Of a DNA stretch of 64,000 bases, positions 41,989-49,990 are shown in pieces. Source of the DNA: Anaerolineales bacterium (GTDB lineage Bacteria; Chloroflexota; Anaerolineae; 4572-78; J111); assembly GCA_015075185.1 (NCBI GenBank), contig JABTUW010000004.1:496001-560000 (forward strand), in the 5' to 3' direction. A program made the position numbers and the translations under genes. The notes under the pieces are model-generated. The model did no database searches. It was not told the origin of the DNA and was given only the letters and a program-made list of their open reading frames with translations. Each line of letters starts with the position of its first letter. The first letter of the stretch is position 1.

Positions 41989-44742
41989 CTAGTCAATTGT
42001 TAATCGGCCAAACGAGAGGCTTGTTGTTTGTCCAGTCGTGACGGAGTCAGGCAGGACCAGGTCAAAATGATAATCCCCCGAAGGAAGTTCCGGCAGCAAG
42101 TCGAGCCGCCAGGAGGTGTGGATAATATCGCCGGGCTGCCACTGGGTTTCGGCCGGGTTCAGGGTCTCGGCCAGGCTTAAATCAAACCAGGCCTGGCGAG
42201 CAACCTTACCTGCGTCCATCAGGCCGACATGCAGGCTGAAATCGGCCGGAATTGCCCGTTCGACCCGCCAGTAAAGATCCAGGGGGATGACAGGCAGGGA
42301 GGCGGGGTCGCCTCCTGAGCTTGCCGAAGAAAGGCGAGGCGGCGCAGCGGCTCCTAAAAGCGTGAGAACATCTCCTAAAGGCCGGTCAACCGGCGCGGCT
42401 GAAGCCGGCAGTTGGTAGGCTGCTGGAGCAGCAGTGTGTCCTACGGTGATAATAGACTCAGCCTCGGGCAAAGTAAAGAGGAGTTCGCCGCTGGTGACGG
42501 CAGGCGCTTGGGTGTAAAAGCCAATTTGCAGCCGGTAGAGGCCGGGGGGTATATCGGGTGGCAGCGTCAAAGTGCCTCGTTCGGCGATAATTTCACCCTG
42601 GCGCCATTTCTCCGGCGGCGGATTTTCCGCAGCAACGGGCCGGCTCTGACCCTCGGCCCAGCGGCTGCCCTGCTCGTCCACCAGCCGGAAGAAAAAGGCT
42701 TCGTCCGGCTGTTTGCCCAGATATTCCCAATACAGGTCAAAATCGGCGGCCTGACCGGGGATCAGCGGCTGATTGCCCTTAGCCCACTGCCAGGCCAGGA
42801 GCGAGGCAATGCCGGTGTAGCTTTGGTCCTGGATGTAATGATCAATCCCCAGGCTGGGGTAAATCCAGGCGTAATCGAGACCATGCAGGGTGATGACCTG
42901 CTCAGGCTTAAAGCGGCTTTCAAAATAATCAAAGATAATTTCATCGGGGAAACGGCGCTGGGTCTGGTTGATGTAAAAGATGACATAATCCCCAGCCAGG
43001 GCTTTGCCTTTTTCTTCAGAATAACTGATCGCCTGGCCGTGGTAGAACGGGGCAAAGGTTGACTGGTACCAACTGGCGACGCGGGTGCGAGCCGGGTCGG
43101 TGTGGTGGTTGAGATAATCGGCGGCCAGGTCCAAACCTTCGCCCCAGCCAATCGTTACTGCCCTGGCCGCGCCTTGAATTCCGCCCAAGAGGGGATTGAA
43201 GTAAGTGAAGTAGTAGGGGAAGGCAGAAAAGACCAAAATGGCCTGAAAAAGGATGATGAAAACGTAAAACGTAATGCGTAATGCGTAGGGCGGGGTGCGT
43301 CTTCTATAAAAGCTAAAACCACGCCCAAAGGAGTAGTCGAAAATCCACACGATCCCGGCGGCGGCGATGAGGTTGAGCCAGGGATAGACCGGCAAGAAAT
43401 AACGATCCTGTTTCTTCTCGCCGACGGTCATGAGCAGGTAAAAACCGGTGATGAAGAGGAGGATGAGCGGGAGATAGCGGGGAAAGGATGAAGGATGAAG
43501 GCTTGTCCTGAGCGTAGTCGAAGGGATGAAGGATGAAGATTTATTTTCTGATTCACCACGCTCCGCGGCCAATTCGCCATTCTCTACTTTATTTTTTCGC
43601 CAGTGGAGGGGCCAGGCAATCAAGGCACTGACCACGCCCAGAAGCACCAGTGGTGAAGTCCGGTAGAGCCAGGTGACGGGATAAAAAAGTGCGCCGGGGT
43701 CCTGGGAAATCTCGCCCAGAAAGAAGTTACCCTTGGCGTGACCGCCCGTCGCATACTTACTGCCGATAAAGATAACCGTTTGGACTGTCTCTAGTGGAGC
43801 TACCCACATCGCCGGCCAGAAGGCGAAGACAACGGCCATGGCGACGGCAAACCAGAGGAGACCATCTAAGATTAGAAGGATGAGGGATGAACCCCTTGCC
43901 AGGGGCAGGTGATGAAGGATGAAATTTTTTCCGTCTTCCATCTTCCGTTTTCCATTTTCCACAAAAAACCACAGGCCGGTGAGGGCGATAAAGGGCATAA
44001 GGAACAGAGAAGGACTTTTGCTGAGAAAGGCGAAGCCAGCCAGGCAGCCGGAAAACAGCAGCCAACCTCGGCGACGGAAGAAGTGACCACTGACCACCGA
44101 CCCCTGACCGCCATCTTCCAATCCCTGATCTCTGACCTCCGACCCCTGATTTTTCTCTCCCCAGTAAACAAATGCGCACAAAACCGACAGAGTCATAAAG
44201 GTGGTGCTCAAGGCGTCGTGGTGGATGACGCGGGAAAGGGCGATGTGAAAAGGATCGAGGGCGATGAGGGCCGCGCCGAGGAGAGCGATGGCTGAACCAA
44301 ATAAACGCCGGGCCAGCCAGTAGACGGCCACAACCCAAAGCGAGGTGATCCATACTGTCCCCAGGCGCTCCGGGGCGATGAAAGAGGCATCTACAGGGTT
44401 GGTGGCTACGGCTACGACGTAATCGTGCAGCGAGCCGGGACGACCCGCCCCCAGCCAGCTCACCAAGAAGCCAAAGCTGCCGGTCCACATGGTGGTCACG
44501 CCAGGGTGGCCGGTGCGCAGGGTACAGGCCAAGCCCTGGGCCACAAACTGCCACTGCTCCACAACCGAGTCACACTGATAAGCCGGGTCGGTCAGGCCGG
44601 CCAAAAAGTTGCGGGAACGGTCAATCCACAGAAATTCGTCGGCGGTCAGGAAGCGGCCCAAATCGGGCAGGCGGGGGATGAGGGCGAGCAGGAAGAGGGC
44701 GAGGAAGACTATGAAGTTTGAATGCAGGAGCTTTGAGCGCAT
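41989..44742 (-). CDS. GT39/ArnT-like membrane glycosyltransferase with two beta-sandwich domains, repeat-rich
   Basis: 917 residues. TADEFLWIDRSRNF carries Asp35-Glu36; then a Cys-containing loop and HPGVTTMWTGS. The second loop reads SRVIHHDA. LAGFAFLSKSP, FWPAMWV, YRTSPLVLLG, KKQDRYFLPVYP and GWGEGLDLAADYL follow. Two beta domains start near 610 and 770. At least five repeat tracts are in frame: about 43258-43294 (AAAACGTAA/ATGCGT), 43486-43537 (GGATGAA with an insert), 43889-43914 (26-nt hairpin) and 44083-44150 (TGACC units), plus short tracts. This is the gene with the most embedded repeats. It is the last gene of the second minus-strand run. Substrate unknown. Confidence 0.85.
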   Translation of the reverse strand: MRSKLLHSNFIVFLALFLLALIPRLPDLGRFLTADEFLWIDRSRNFLAGLTDPAYQCDSVVEQWQFVAQGLACTLRTGHPGVTTMWTGSFGFLVSWLGAGRPGSLHDYVVAVATNPVDASFIAPERLGTVWITSLWVVAVYWLARRLFGSAIALLGAALIALDPFHIALSRVIHHDALSTTFMTLSVLCAFVYWGEKNQGSEVRDQGLEDGGQGSVVSGHFFRRRGWLLFSGCLAGFAFLSKSPSLFLMPFIALTGLWFFVENGKRKMEDGKNFILHHLPLARGSSLILLILDGLLWFAVAMAVVFAFWPAMWVAPLETVQTVIFIGSKYATGGHAKGNFFLGEISQDPGALFYPVTWLYRTSPLVLLGVVSALIAWPLHWRKNKVENGELAAERGESENKSSSFIPSTTLRTSLHPSSFPRYLPLILLFITGFYLLMTVGEKKQDRYFLPVYPWLNLIAAAGIVWIFDYSFGRGFSFYRRRTPPYALRITFYVFIILFQAILVFSAFPYYFTYFNPLLGGIQGAARAVTIGWGEGLDLAADYLNHHTDPARTRVASWYQSTFAPFYHGQAISYSEEKGKALAGDYVIFYINQTQRRFPDEIIFDYFESRFKPEQVITLHGLDYAWIYPSLGIDHYIQDQSYTGIASLLAWQWAKGNQPLIPGQAADFDLYWEYLGKQPDEAFFFRLVDEQGSRWAEGQSRPVAAENPPPEKWRQGEIIAERGTLTLPPDIPPGLYRLQIGFYTQAPAVTSGELLFTLPEAESIITVGHTAAPAAYQLPASAAPVDRPLGDVLTLLGAAAPPRLSSASSGGDPASLPVIPLDLYWRVERAIPADFSLHVGLMDAGKVARQAWFDLSLAETLNPAETQWQPGDIIHTSWRLDLLPELPSGDYHFDLVLPDSVTTGQTTSLSFGRLTID
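43486..43537. repeat. GGATGAA array interrupted by a 22-bp repeat, inside a coding region
   Basis: Two GGATGAA units, then a 22-bp segment containing GTCCTGAGCGTAGTCGAAG, then two more GGATGAA units. The middle segment looks inserted into an older heptamer array. It is read as SSFIPSTTLRTSLHPSSF in a cytoplasmic loop. Confidence 0.75.
43889..43914. repeat. 26-nt hairpin repeat inside a coding region, copy 2
   Basis: Exact reverse complement of 731-756, and read in the same frame because this gene is on the other strand (HHLPLARGS). Confidence 0.8.
44083..44150. repeat. TGACCAC/CTGATCT-type tandem tract inside a coding region
   Basis: Degenerate seven- to nine-base units with TGACC cores repeat across this segment. 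They are read on the minus strand as a Gly/Ser/Asp/Gln-rich loop (SEVRDQGLEDGGQGSVVSG) before the LAGFAFLSK helix. Confidence 0.7.
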
Positions 44743-44848
44743 GGTGAAAATAAGAGATCAAGCAGTAGGCTTTGAAGGTTGTAGAAACACGAGAACCTCG
44801 AAAAATAAAAATTTCACGAAGAGGCTTGTGAGATACAAGGTTAACATC

Positions 44849-45007
44849 TCAATTGACAAAGCGTTTAATTTGCAGGCGAGATGCGCCAAAGTTTAGCAGC
44901 AAGCCCAGCTTAAAGTTTGAGGCTTTGACATAGTTGAGAGCTTGAACATAATCCTGAGGGTCAAGTTCACTTTTGGCTTTAATTTCAATCATGACCTGAC
45001 CCGCTAC
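44849..45007 (-). pseudogene. GxxExxY protein, C-terminal remnant
   Basis: The frame from 45007 to 44849 reads IVAGQVMIEIKAKSELDP and goes on with NYVKASNFKLGLLLNFG and the ending RLQIKRFVN. This is the C-terminal part of a GxxExxY family protein (normally about 120-130 residues); the family's name-giving N-terminal half is missing. A TGA precedes it in frame and the GT-C gene 45051-47666 ends just upstream, so the 5' part was lost. The first in-frame ATG (44992) would give 47 residues. It occupies most of the 308-bp gap 44743-45050. Nothing else is seen there. Confidence 0.75.
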
Positions 45008-45050
45008 AATTCACTTTACACCCTACGCGCCATATATCACCCTTCACGGG

Positions 45051-47666
45051 TCACTTCCGAATAAACGTCCAGGGCAGGGACCAGTGGTCCTGGCCGTCGG
45101 CCAGAGTCAGGCGCTGGCCGGTTTCGGGGTGGTAAAGCCCAACGATGACCTTGTAATACCCCGGCGTGAAGTCGGGTGGAATGGCAACCAGGTATTCATC
45201 CACCACCACCTCGCCTTTAACCCAGCGGCTGGTCGGCCACGCACCTTTGAGGGGCGGCGTATCAACACCGGCCAGGCGCTCATTGGTCTTGGCAGTCAGG
45301 ATTTGCACAAAAACGGTGTAATCAGGCAGTTGGCCGCTTTGGGCTTCCCAGGCAAGGGTCACGCCGAGGTAATCGGTGGTGGGTTCAAATTGATAACCGG
45401 CCAGCGCAATTTCTCCGCCAAAAACGACATCTTTGACCCCGTTTATGTCCGCCGGAGTCTGGAAGTTACGCAGTTCGATATTGCCCAACAGTTGTCCATC
45501 AACCCAAAGGGTATAGGGTCCACGGGCCAGAACAGCCGGTAAGAGCAGGCGATGGTGGCTGACAATGACATCAGGGGCCAGCGCCATCCGGTTGCCTTCA
45601 GCCCGGGCCAAAGCGGAAATTTGGTCAATTTGACTCTGGTTTGACCCTTCTTTGGCCAACGGAGCTGTCAAGCTCACCATAGCCGGGCCGGGAGGTAGAG
45701 GTTTGTCAGCCTGCCAGACGACATCCACTTCCAGGGTTTCGCCAATGTGACCATACAAGGTAAGTGGCCGAAAGGCAACCGGCTGGATGACGGAGGTTGG
45801 AGATTGGAGGCCAGGGGGCACGATTTGAAAGGTGGGGCCGGGGTAGACGTCGGCATAGTGGATGCCATTCAGTTCAACGGAGAAGAGGGACTCCATCTGC
45901 TCAAAGTAGCGAATAAACGCCGGGGACGGTTCGCCGGACTGGACTTGCTTCAGGTAAAGGACAAGGTAGTCCCGGTCAGGTTTCGTAACGGCAGAGAGAT
46001 TCCCCTCAAAGAAGGGAGCCACGGTCGAAGCATAGGCTGTCCCCACCCGGCTGCCCCGAAAAGTGTCTTCACGCTGCAAAAAGCGGCCCACCTGATCCAG
46101 GCCCTCGCCCCAGCCGATTTTGACCAGGTGAGGCGCGGTAAAAGATCCTCCCAGCAGCGGGTTAAAATAAGTGAAGTAGTAGGGCGCATAAGGCAGGAGG
46201 ATGATAAAGGCAGCAATGAGAAGCAAAGCAACAAATAGGACGGGCGTGGGGCGTAAAGGGCCCCCAGGGGAGGCTCCCATTTGAAGCATGAAACGGGAGA
46301 TTTTGTTTTCTGCACCTCTATGACCTGCGACTTGATACAGTTTGAGCCAGCCATAGGCAGCGATAATCGCCAGGGGAGGAAAAACAGGCAGAATGTAGCG
46401 CGGGCTACGCTTGTCGCTGGCGGTCATAAAGAGGGTGAAGAGGAGGGCAAAAGCGCTGAACCACAAGAGAGGAGAGGCGACGAGACGACGAGGCGATGAG
46501 GCGACGAGATTTGTTGTGTTCTGTATACTGGCCGACTCGCCATTCATTGATTTGCTGCTGGGCCTTTTGATTGCAAAAGCCACCGCCAGGCCGGCCCCGA
46601 CCATGACCAACGGGCTGAGTTTGAAACCGCCATTGACCAAATAGTAAATTGGGCCGAGGTCGGGCGTACGCCAGTAATTTTCTTCGCTGGCCTCTTCTTC
46701 ATCGGTGGCGGAAAGGAAGGCATTCTGGAACACGGCCACGGGACGGCCTACCGGCTCTACCCAGGCCGCTGGCCAGAAAGCGACAAAGGTGAGATAAGCC
46801 CCAACCAACCAGACGAGGAAACGAGGGAATGAAGAGGCGAAGAGATGAAGAAGTGAAGAAGCATAGAACCGAGGAAGTTGGCGAGAAAAATGTATCTCTG
46901 AGAGAACAAAGACCAAACCGGCAAAAGGGATGAGAAAAAGCGCCGGCGCTTTGGATAGAAAGGCCAGGCCGGCGGCTATCCCTGACAGCACAGTAAATAC
47001 GAGGGGGGTGGAAGGGCGACCTAACGGTGAGGCGGCCACCTCCTCTGCTCCTCTGCCCCCCTGCTCCCCTGCTGCTTTTACGGCTGACAACAACAGCAGG
47101 AGCGAGAGGCTCATAAAAACCATCGCCGGGGCATCGTGGCCGAGGATGCGCGAGAGAGCAACCGGGTGCGGGTCGAGGGCGATAAAGGCCGCCGCCAGAA
47201 AAGCCAGGGTGGGATGGCACAGGCGGCATAGCAAAAGATAAAAGGCGACGACGCTGAGGGAGGTTAAAAGGACCATTGGCCAGCGGGTTGCTGCCAGAAT
47301 GTCCAATTCGGTCCGAAATTCCGGCAGCGAGGTCAGCCAGGTGGTGAACGGCTGCTGGAGGACTGTCTGATGCAATTGGTAGTAGACAGCCAGGCCCAAA
47401 CTCCCTAACCAGGTGGTGGTCACGGCTGGAGTTAGATTGACGCTGGTAGCCGGAAAATCGCCGCGCAGCAGGGCCGCCAGAAATTGGGCCGAACGGTAAA
47501 CCCATTTGGCTTCATCGGCGGTAACAAAGCGCTGCAGCTCGTAAGCGCGAGGAAGGAGAGCCAAAAGAAAAAGGCTGAGGCTAAGGCTGAGTCGAGAGGT
47601 GAGTAGAGTAGAAAGTGAAAGGGTAAACGATTTTTCGACTTGATTGATACTTTTACGGGCTGTCAT
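45051..47666 (-). CDS. GT39/ArnT-like membrane glycosyltransferase with two beta domains
   Basis: 871 residues. The N-terminus and first helix (SLSTLLTSRLSLSLSLFLL) are themselves repeat-like at the DNA level. TADEAKWVYRSAQF carries Asp51-Glu52, then TPAVTTTWLGS. The second loop reads SRILGHDA. LAFLSKAP, FWPAAWV, KRSPRYILPVFPPL, FPYYFTYFNPLLGG-like and GWGEGLDQVGRFL motifs follow. Beta domains lie at about 615-720 and 735-871; the last has the complete pattern (AWPTSRW, IPPDFTPGYYKVIVGLY). Repeat tracts include GGCGACGA-type units (about 46471-46510). Very similar in order to 25151-27715. Substrate unknown. Confidence 0.84.
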   Translation of the reverse strand: MTARKSINQVEKSFTLSLSTLLTSRLSLSLSLFLLALLPRAYELQRFVTADEAKWVYRSAQFLAALLRGDFPATSVNLTPAVTTTWLGSLGLAVYYQLHQTVLQQPFTTWLTSLPEFRTELDILAATRWPMVLLTSLSVVAFYLLLCRLCHPTLAFLAAAFIALDPHPVALSRILGHDAPAMVFMSLSLLLLLSAVKAAGEQGGRGAEEVAASPLGRPSTPLVFTVLSGIAAGLAFLSKAPALFLIPFAGLVFVLSEIHFSRQLPRFYASSLLHLFASSFPRFLVWLVGAYLTFVAFWPAAWVEPVGRPVAVFQNAFLSATDEEEASEENYWRTPDLGPIYYLVNGGFKLSPLVMVGAGLAVAFAIKRPSSKSMNGESASIQNTTNLVASSPRRLVASPLLWFSAFALLFTLFMTASDKRSPRYILPVFPPLAIIAAYGWLKLYQVAGHRGAENKISRFMLQMGASPGGPLRPTPVLFVALLLIAAFIILLPYAPYYFTYFNPLLGGSFTAPHLVKIGWGEGLDQVGRFLQREDTFRGSRVGTAYASTVAPFFEGNLSAVTKPDRDYLVLYLKQVQSGEPSPAFIRYFEQMESLFSVELNGIHYADVYPGPTFQIVPPGLQSPTSVIQPVAFRPLTLYGHIGETLEVDVVWQADKPLPPGPAMVSLTAPLAKEGSNQSQIDQISALARAEGNRMALAPDVIVSHHRLLLPAVLARGPYTLWVDGQLLGNIELRNFQTPADINGVKDVVFGGEIALAGYQFEPTTDYLGVTLAWEAQSGQLPDYTVFVQILTAKTNERLAGVDTPPLKGAWPTSRWVKGEVVVDEYLVAIPPDFTPGYYKVIVGLYHPETGQRLTLADGQDHWSLPWTFIRK

Positions 47667-47731
47667 GAGCGTATTTTTATCATACCACGCTGCTAAGGGG
47701 CTGGCAAAAGGTCATCTCAGACGCTACTCGT

Positions 47732-49990
47732 TTATTTGATGCTGACCTGGGTCAACGGTAGTTCGGCCAGGCCAGCCGTTATCAGGGGGGCTAATGTTTC
47801 CGGATGATAAATAACCACCATAACGGTGTAGTCGCCAGGGGGCGTGTCGGCGGGGACAGGCAGCAAATAGTACTCATTGACCGGCTCAGATGGCCACAGG
47901 GACGTACCCTGGTGGAAGTTGTGCAGGAGAATCCGGTCTTTTTGGACTACTCGTTTGCCAGTGGGGCCGGTCAAGCGGAGCGAGACTTTGTAATCCACCT
48001 CCATTTTGGCCAGCGGGCTTAAAGTGAGAGCCACCGGCAGCCAGCCCCCGCGCACCGCCGAGGCCGGCACAAAAGCTGCGTCAAGCCGGAGCAGGTTATC
48101 AAAATTAGCGCCAATGGGTTGGTTGATCGCCGGCAGGGCAAAGACGGTGTGCGGGCCGGGTAAAGCGTATGTTTCGACCTCGTAAACCGGGAAAGACTCG
48201 CGCCCTTGAAAATGGGCGCTTGTTTCGAGCAGGTAAGTAAGGATTTCCTTGGCGTCGGCCTCGCGATGTTTGTCGCCGGTCCAGCGCACTACCCGCACCT
48301 GCTCTTTGCCGTCAGCCGCCTGGGTCAGTAAACGGGCAGCGTTCTGTTCGTCAACGGGCAGATAGGGGAGGAGCCGGCCCAGCAGGTAATCAAGCGTGTA
48401 ATGGCGCGCTTCTTCTCCGGCCCGAATATCCATCGGCAGAACATAGGCCACGGCAGGCGGCGCATGGGCGATGTCGCCGGCCAAGCGGACGGCATAGAGA
48501 TCAAAGGGCAGGGTAAAATCAACCTGGCCAGGCCAGCGGACGAAGTAGTTAGGGTAGGTTTGGAGGCCCAGGAGCAGGTAGAAGATAGGGAGTAGGGAGT
48601 AGGGAGTAAGGAGTAAGGGGATAAACCGGGGGGCGTGGAAGCGAAGACGCAAGATATTGACCAGGGTAGAGGCAGTCGTGGTCAGGCCAATGGCGACAAA
48701 GGCGTAGGTGGGTACTATCGTCCCGATGAGGCGGAGGTGGTGGGGCGCGCCCTCGGGGGCGAGAATGGCCGGAAGAAGCATAACGGCCCACCAGCCGAGC
48801 AGGAAAAGGTGGGGAGAGGGGAGCGAAGAGGCAGAGGGGCGAGAGGACATCCCCCGCAAGGGGGGACAGGTGGGAGCAGGGGAGAAAACGCGATAGAGGC
48901 TGACGAGCAACCCCAGCCCGAAGAAGGGAACTAAAAGCGGTGGTAGGGCTGGTGCGCCGGGAAGGTTGACCAGCGGGTTGGGGTCGCCGTGCAAGCCGAA
49001 GAAAGTTCCTATGGTGGTGATAAGGGTGCGCCAGACCGTTCCCGGCAAGTCACCCTGATTCCAGGCAGGATTAAAGATAGATACGCTGGTCGAACGGGCG
49101 ATGAAATCGGCGGGATTGAAGCTGAAATAAAGGACGAGGGGGAGGAGGAAGAGAAGAAGGAGCAGGTAGTAGCCAATAAGTAGTGGGGGGAAGAGGGGCG
49201 GATTCATTGTTGGCCGAAACTTCTCTGGCGAGGCAAAGCGCCGCCTTATTTTTTCGATAAGCCAGTAGAGCAAAGGAACGAAGGGCAGCAGGCGGGCGGC
49301 CAGGTAGCTGTAAATCGCCAGAGCGGTGAAGAGGGCAGAGAGGGCCAGGGAAATATTCAATAAACTGGGAAATAAAAAATATCTGATTACTGACTTCTGA
49401 CTTCTGGCTACTGACTTCTGACTACTACCCAAACTGCGCCAGAAGAAATAAAAGGCCAGGGTGGACAGGAGCGGCAGTAAAATGGCCCGGAAGCCGAGAC
49501 GGCTGAAGTGCAGGTGCCAATCGGACAGGGCCAGGCCCAGAGCAGCCAGCAGGGCGATGAGGTGCGTATCGCGCCGGTTTCCCGGGCGGAAAACCAACAG
49601 CAGCGGGTAAACAGCGGCAATCGTCAAAATGCCGGTAAGGGCCGCCGGCAGGCGCAGGGCCAGCGGAACATTTCCTAAGATGGCTGTACTTAGAGCAGCC
49701 AGGTAGGGCCAGAGTGGTTCCTGTCCTCCGCCCAGCCGCCACCAGATTTTCGGCGCACCGTTTAGAATTTCCAATGCGGCGACGCCGCTGCCAGCTTCAT
49801 CAAAGTTGAGGCCGGGAGGGAGGCTCGGCAACTGGTAGAAGCGTAGGAAGGTGGCCAGGAGAAGAAGAATAGTGAATAGTGAATTATGAATAGTAAATGG
49901 TTTGCTACTAGAGGTAGCAGCTACAGGCGGTGGGTGAGAATGCGAAGAGATGCGATTAGGATTTGAGGCTGCAATTTGATGGTTATCCAT
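47732..49990 (-). CDS. GT39-like membrane glycosyltransferase (HFSRLGFR type)
   Basis: 752 residues. ATG 49990 shares one base with the upstream stop (TAATG). A polar N-terminus of about 35 residues precedes the first helix. LNFDEAGSGVAAL (Asp-Glu near 64-65) and LHFSRLGFRAILLPLL mark the common bacterial GT39 branch with an SRxxFR loop, unlike the SRxxxxDA genes. About eleven helices reach residue 500. One divergent beta domain (about 625-752) ends in PVPADTPPGDYTVMVVIYHPET. In-frame repeat tracts: CTGACTT units (49383-49427) and GGGAGTA units (48587-48620), the same type as at 11099-11147. Substrate unknown. Confidence 0.83.
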   Translation of the reverse strand: MDNHQIAASNPNRISSHSHPPPVAATSSSKPFTIHNSLFTILLLLATFLRFYQLPSLPPGLNFDEAGSGVAALEILNGAPKIWWRLGGGQEPLWPYLAALSTAILGNVPLALRLPAALTGILTIAAVYPLLLVFRPGNRRDTHLIALLAALGLALSDWHLHFSRLGFRAILLPLLSTLAFYFFWRSLGSSQKSVARSQKSVIRYFLFPSLLNISLALSALFTALAIYSYLAARLLPFVPLLYWLIEKIRRRFASPEKFRPTMNPPLFPPLLIGYYLLLLLFLLPLVLYFSFNPADFIARSTSVSIFNPAWNQGDLPGTVWRTLITTIGTFFGLHGDPNPLVNLPGAPALPPLLVPFFGLGLLVSLYRVFSPAPTCPPLRGMSSRPSASSLPSPHLFLLGWWAVMLLPAILAPEGAPHHLRLIGTIVPTYAFVAIGLTTTASTLVNILRLRFHAPRFIPLLLTPYSLLPIFYLLLGLQTYPNYFVRWPGQVDFTLPFDLYAVRLAGDIAHAPPAVAYVLPMDIRAGEEARHYTLDYLLGRLLPYLPVDEQNAARLLTQAADGKEQVRVVRWTGDKHREADAKEILTYLLETSAHFQGRESFPVYEVETYALPGPHTVFALPAINQPIGANFDNLLRLDAAFVPASAVRGGWLPVALTLSPLAKMEVDYKVSLRLTGPTGKRVVQKDRILLHNFHQGTSLWPSEPVNEYYLLPVPADTPPGDYTVMVVIYHPETLAPLITAGLAELPLTQVSIK
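48587..48620. repeat. GGGAGTA heptamer array inside a coding region
   Basis: At least three exact GGGAGTA units plus two variants, read as PLLLTPYSLLPIFY before the last helix. This is the same unit type and the same place as in the gene at 9831-12440. Confidence 0.8.
49383..49427. repeat. CTGACTT/CTGATTA heptamer array inside a coding region
   Basis: About six seven-base units with the CTGACTT consensus, read as SSQKSVARSQKSVIRYF in a cytoplasmic loop. Confidence 0.75.

Noticed and set aside
43757..44554. 265-codon minus-strand frame overlapping the repeat-rich GT-C gene
   Set aside because: It is an alternative frame of the same strand. The GT-C motifs lie in the other frame, and its Arg/Pro/His-rich composition is typical of an out-of-frame reading.
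46699..47505. 268-codon minus-strand frame inside 45051-47666
   Set aside because: Out-of-frame reading of a conserved GT-C gene, rich in Arg, Pro and Ser, with no start signal.
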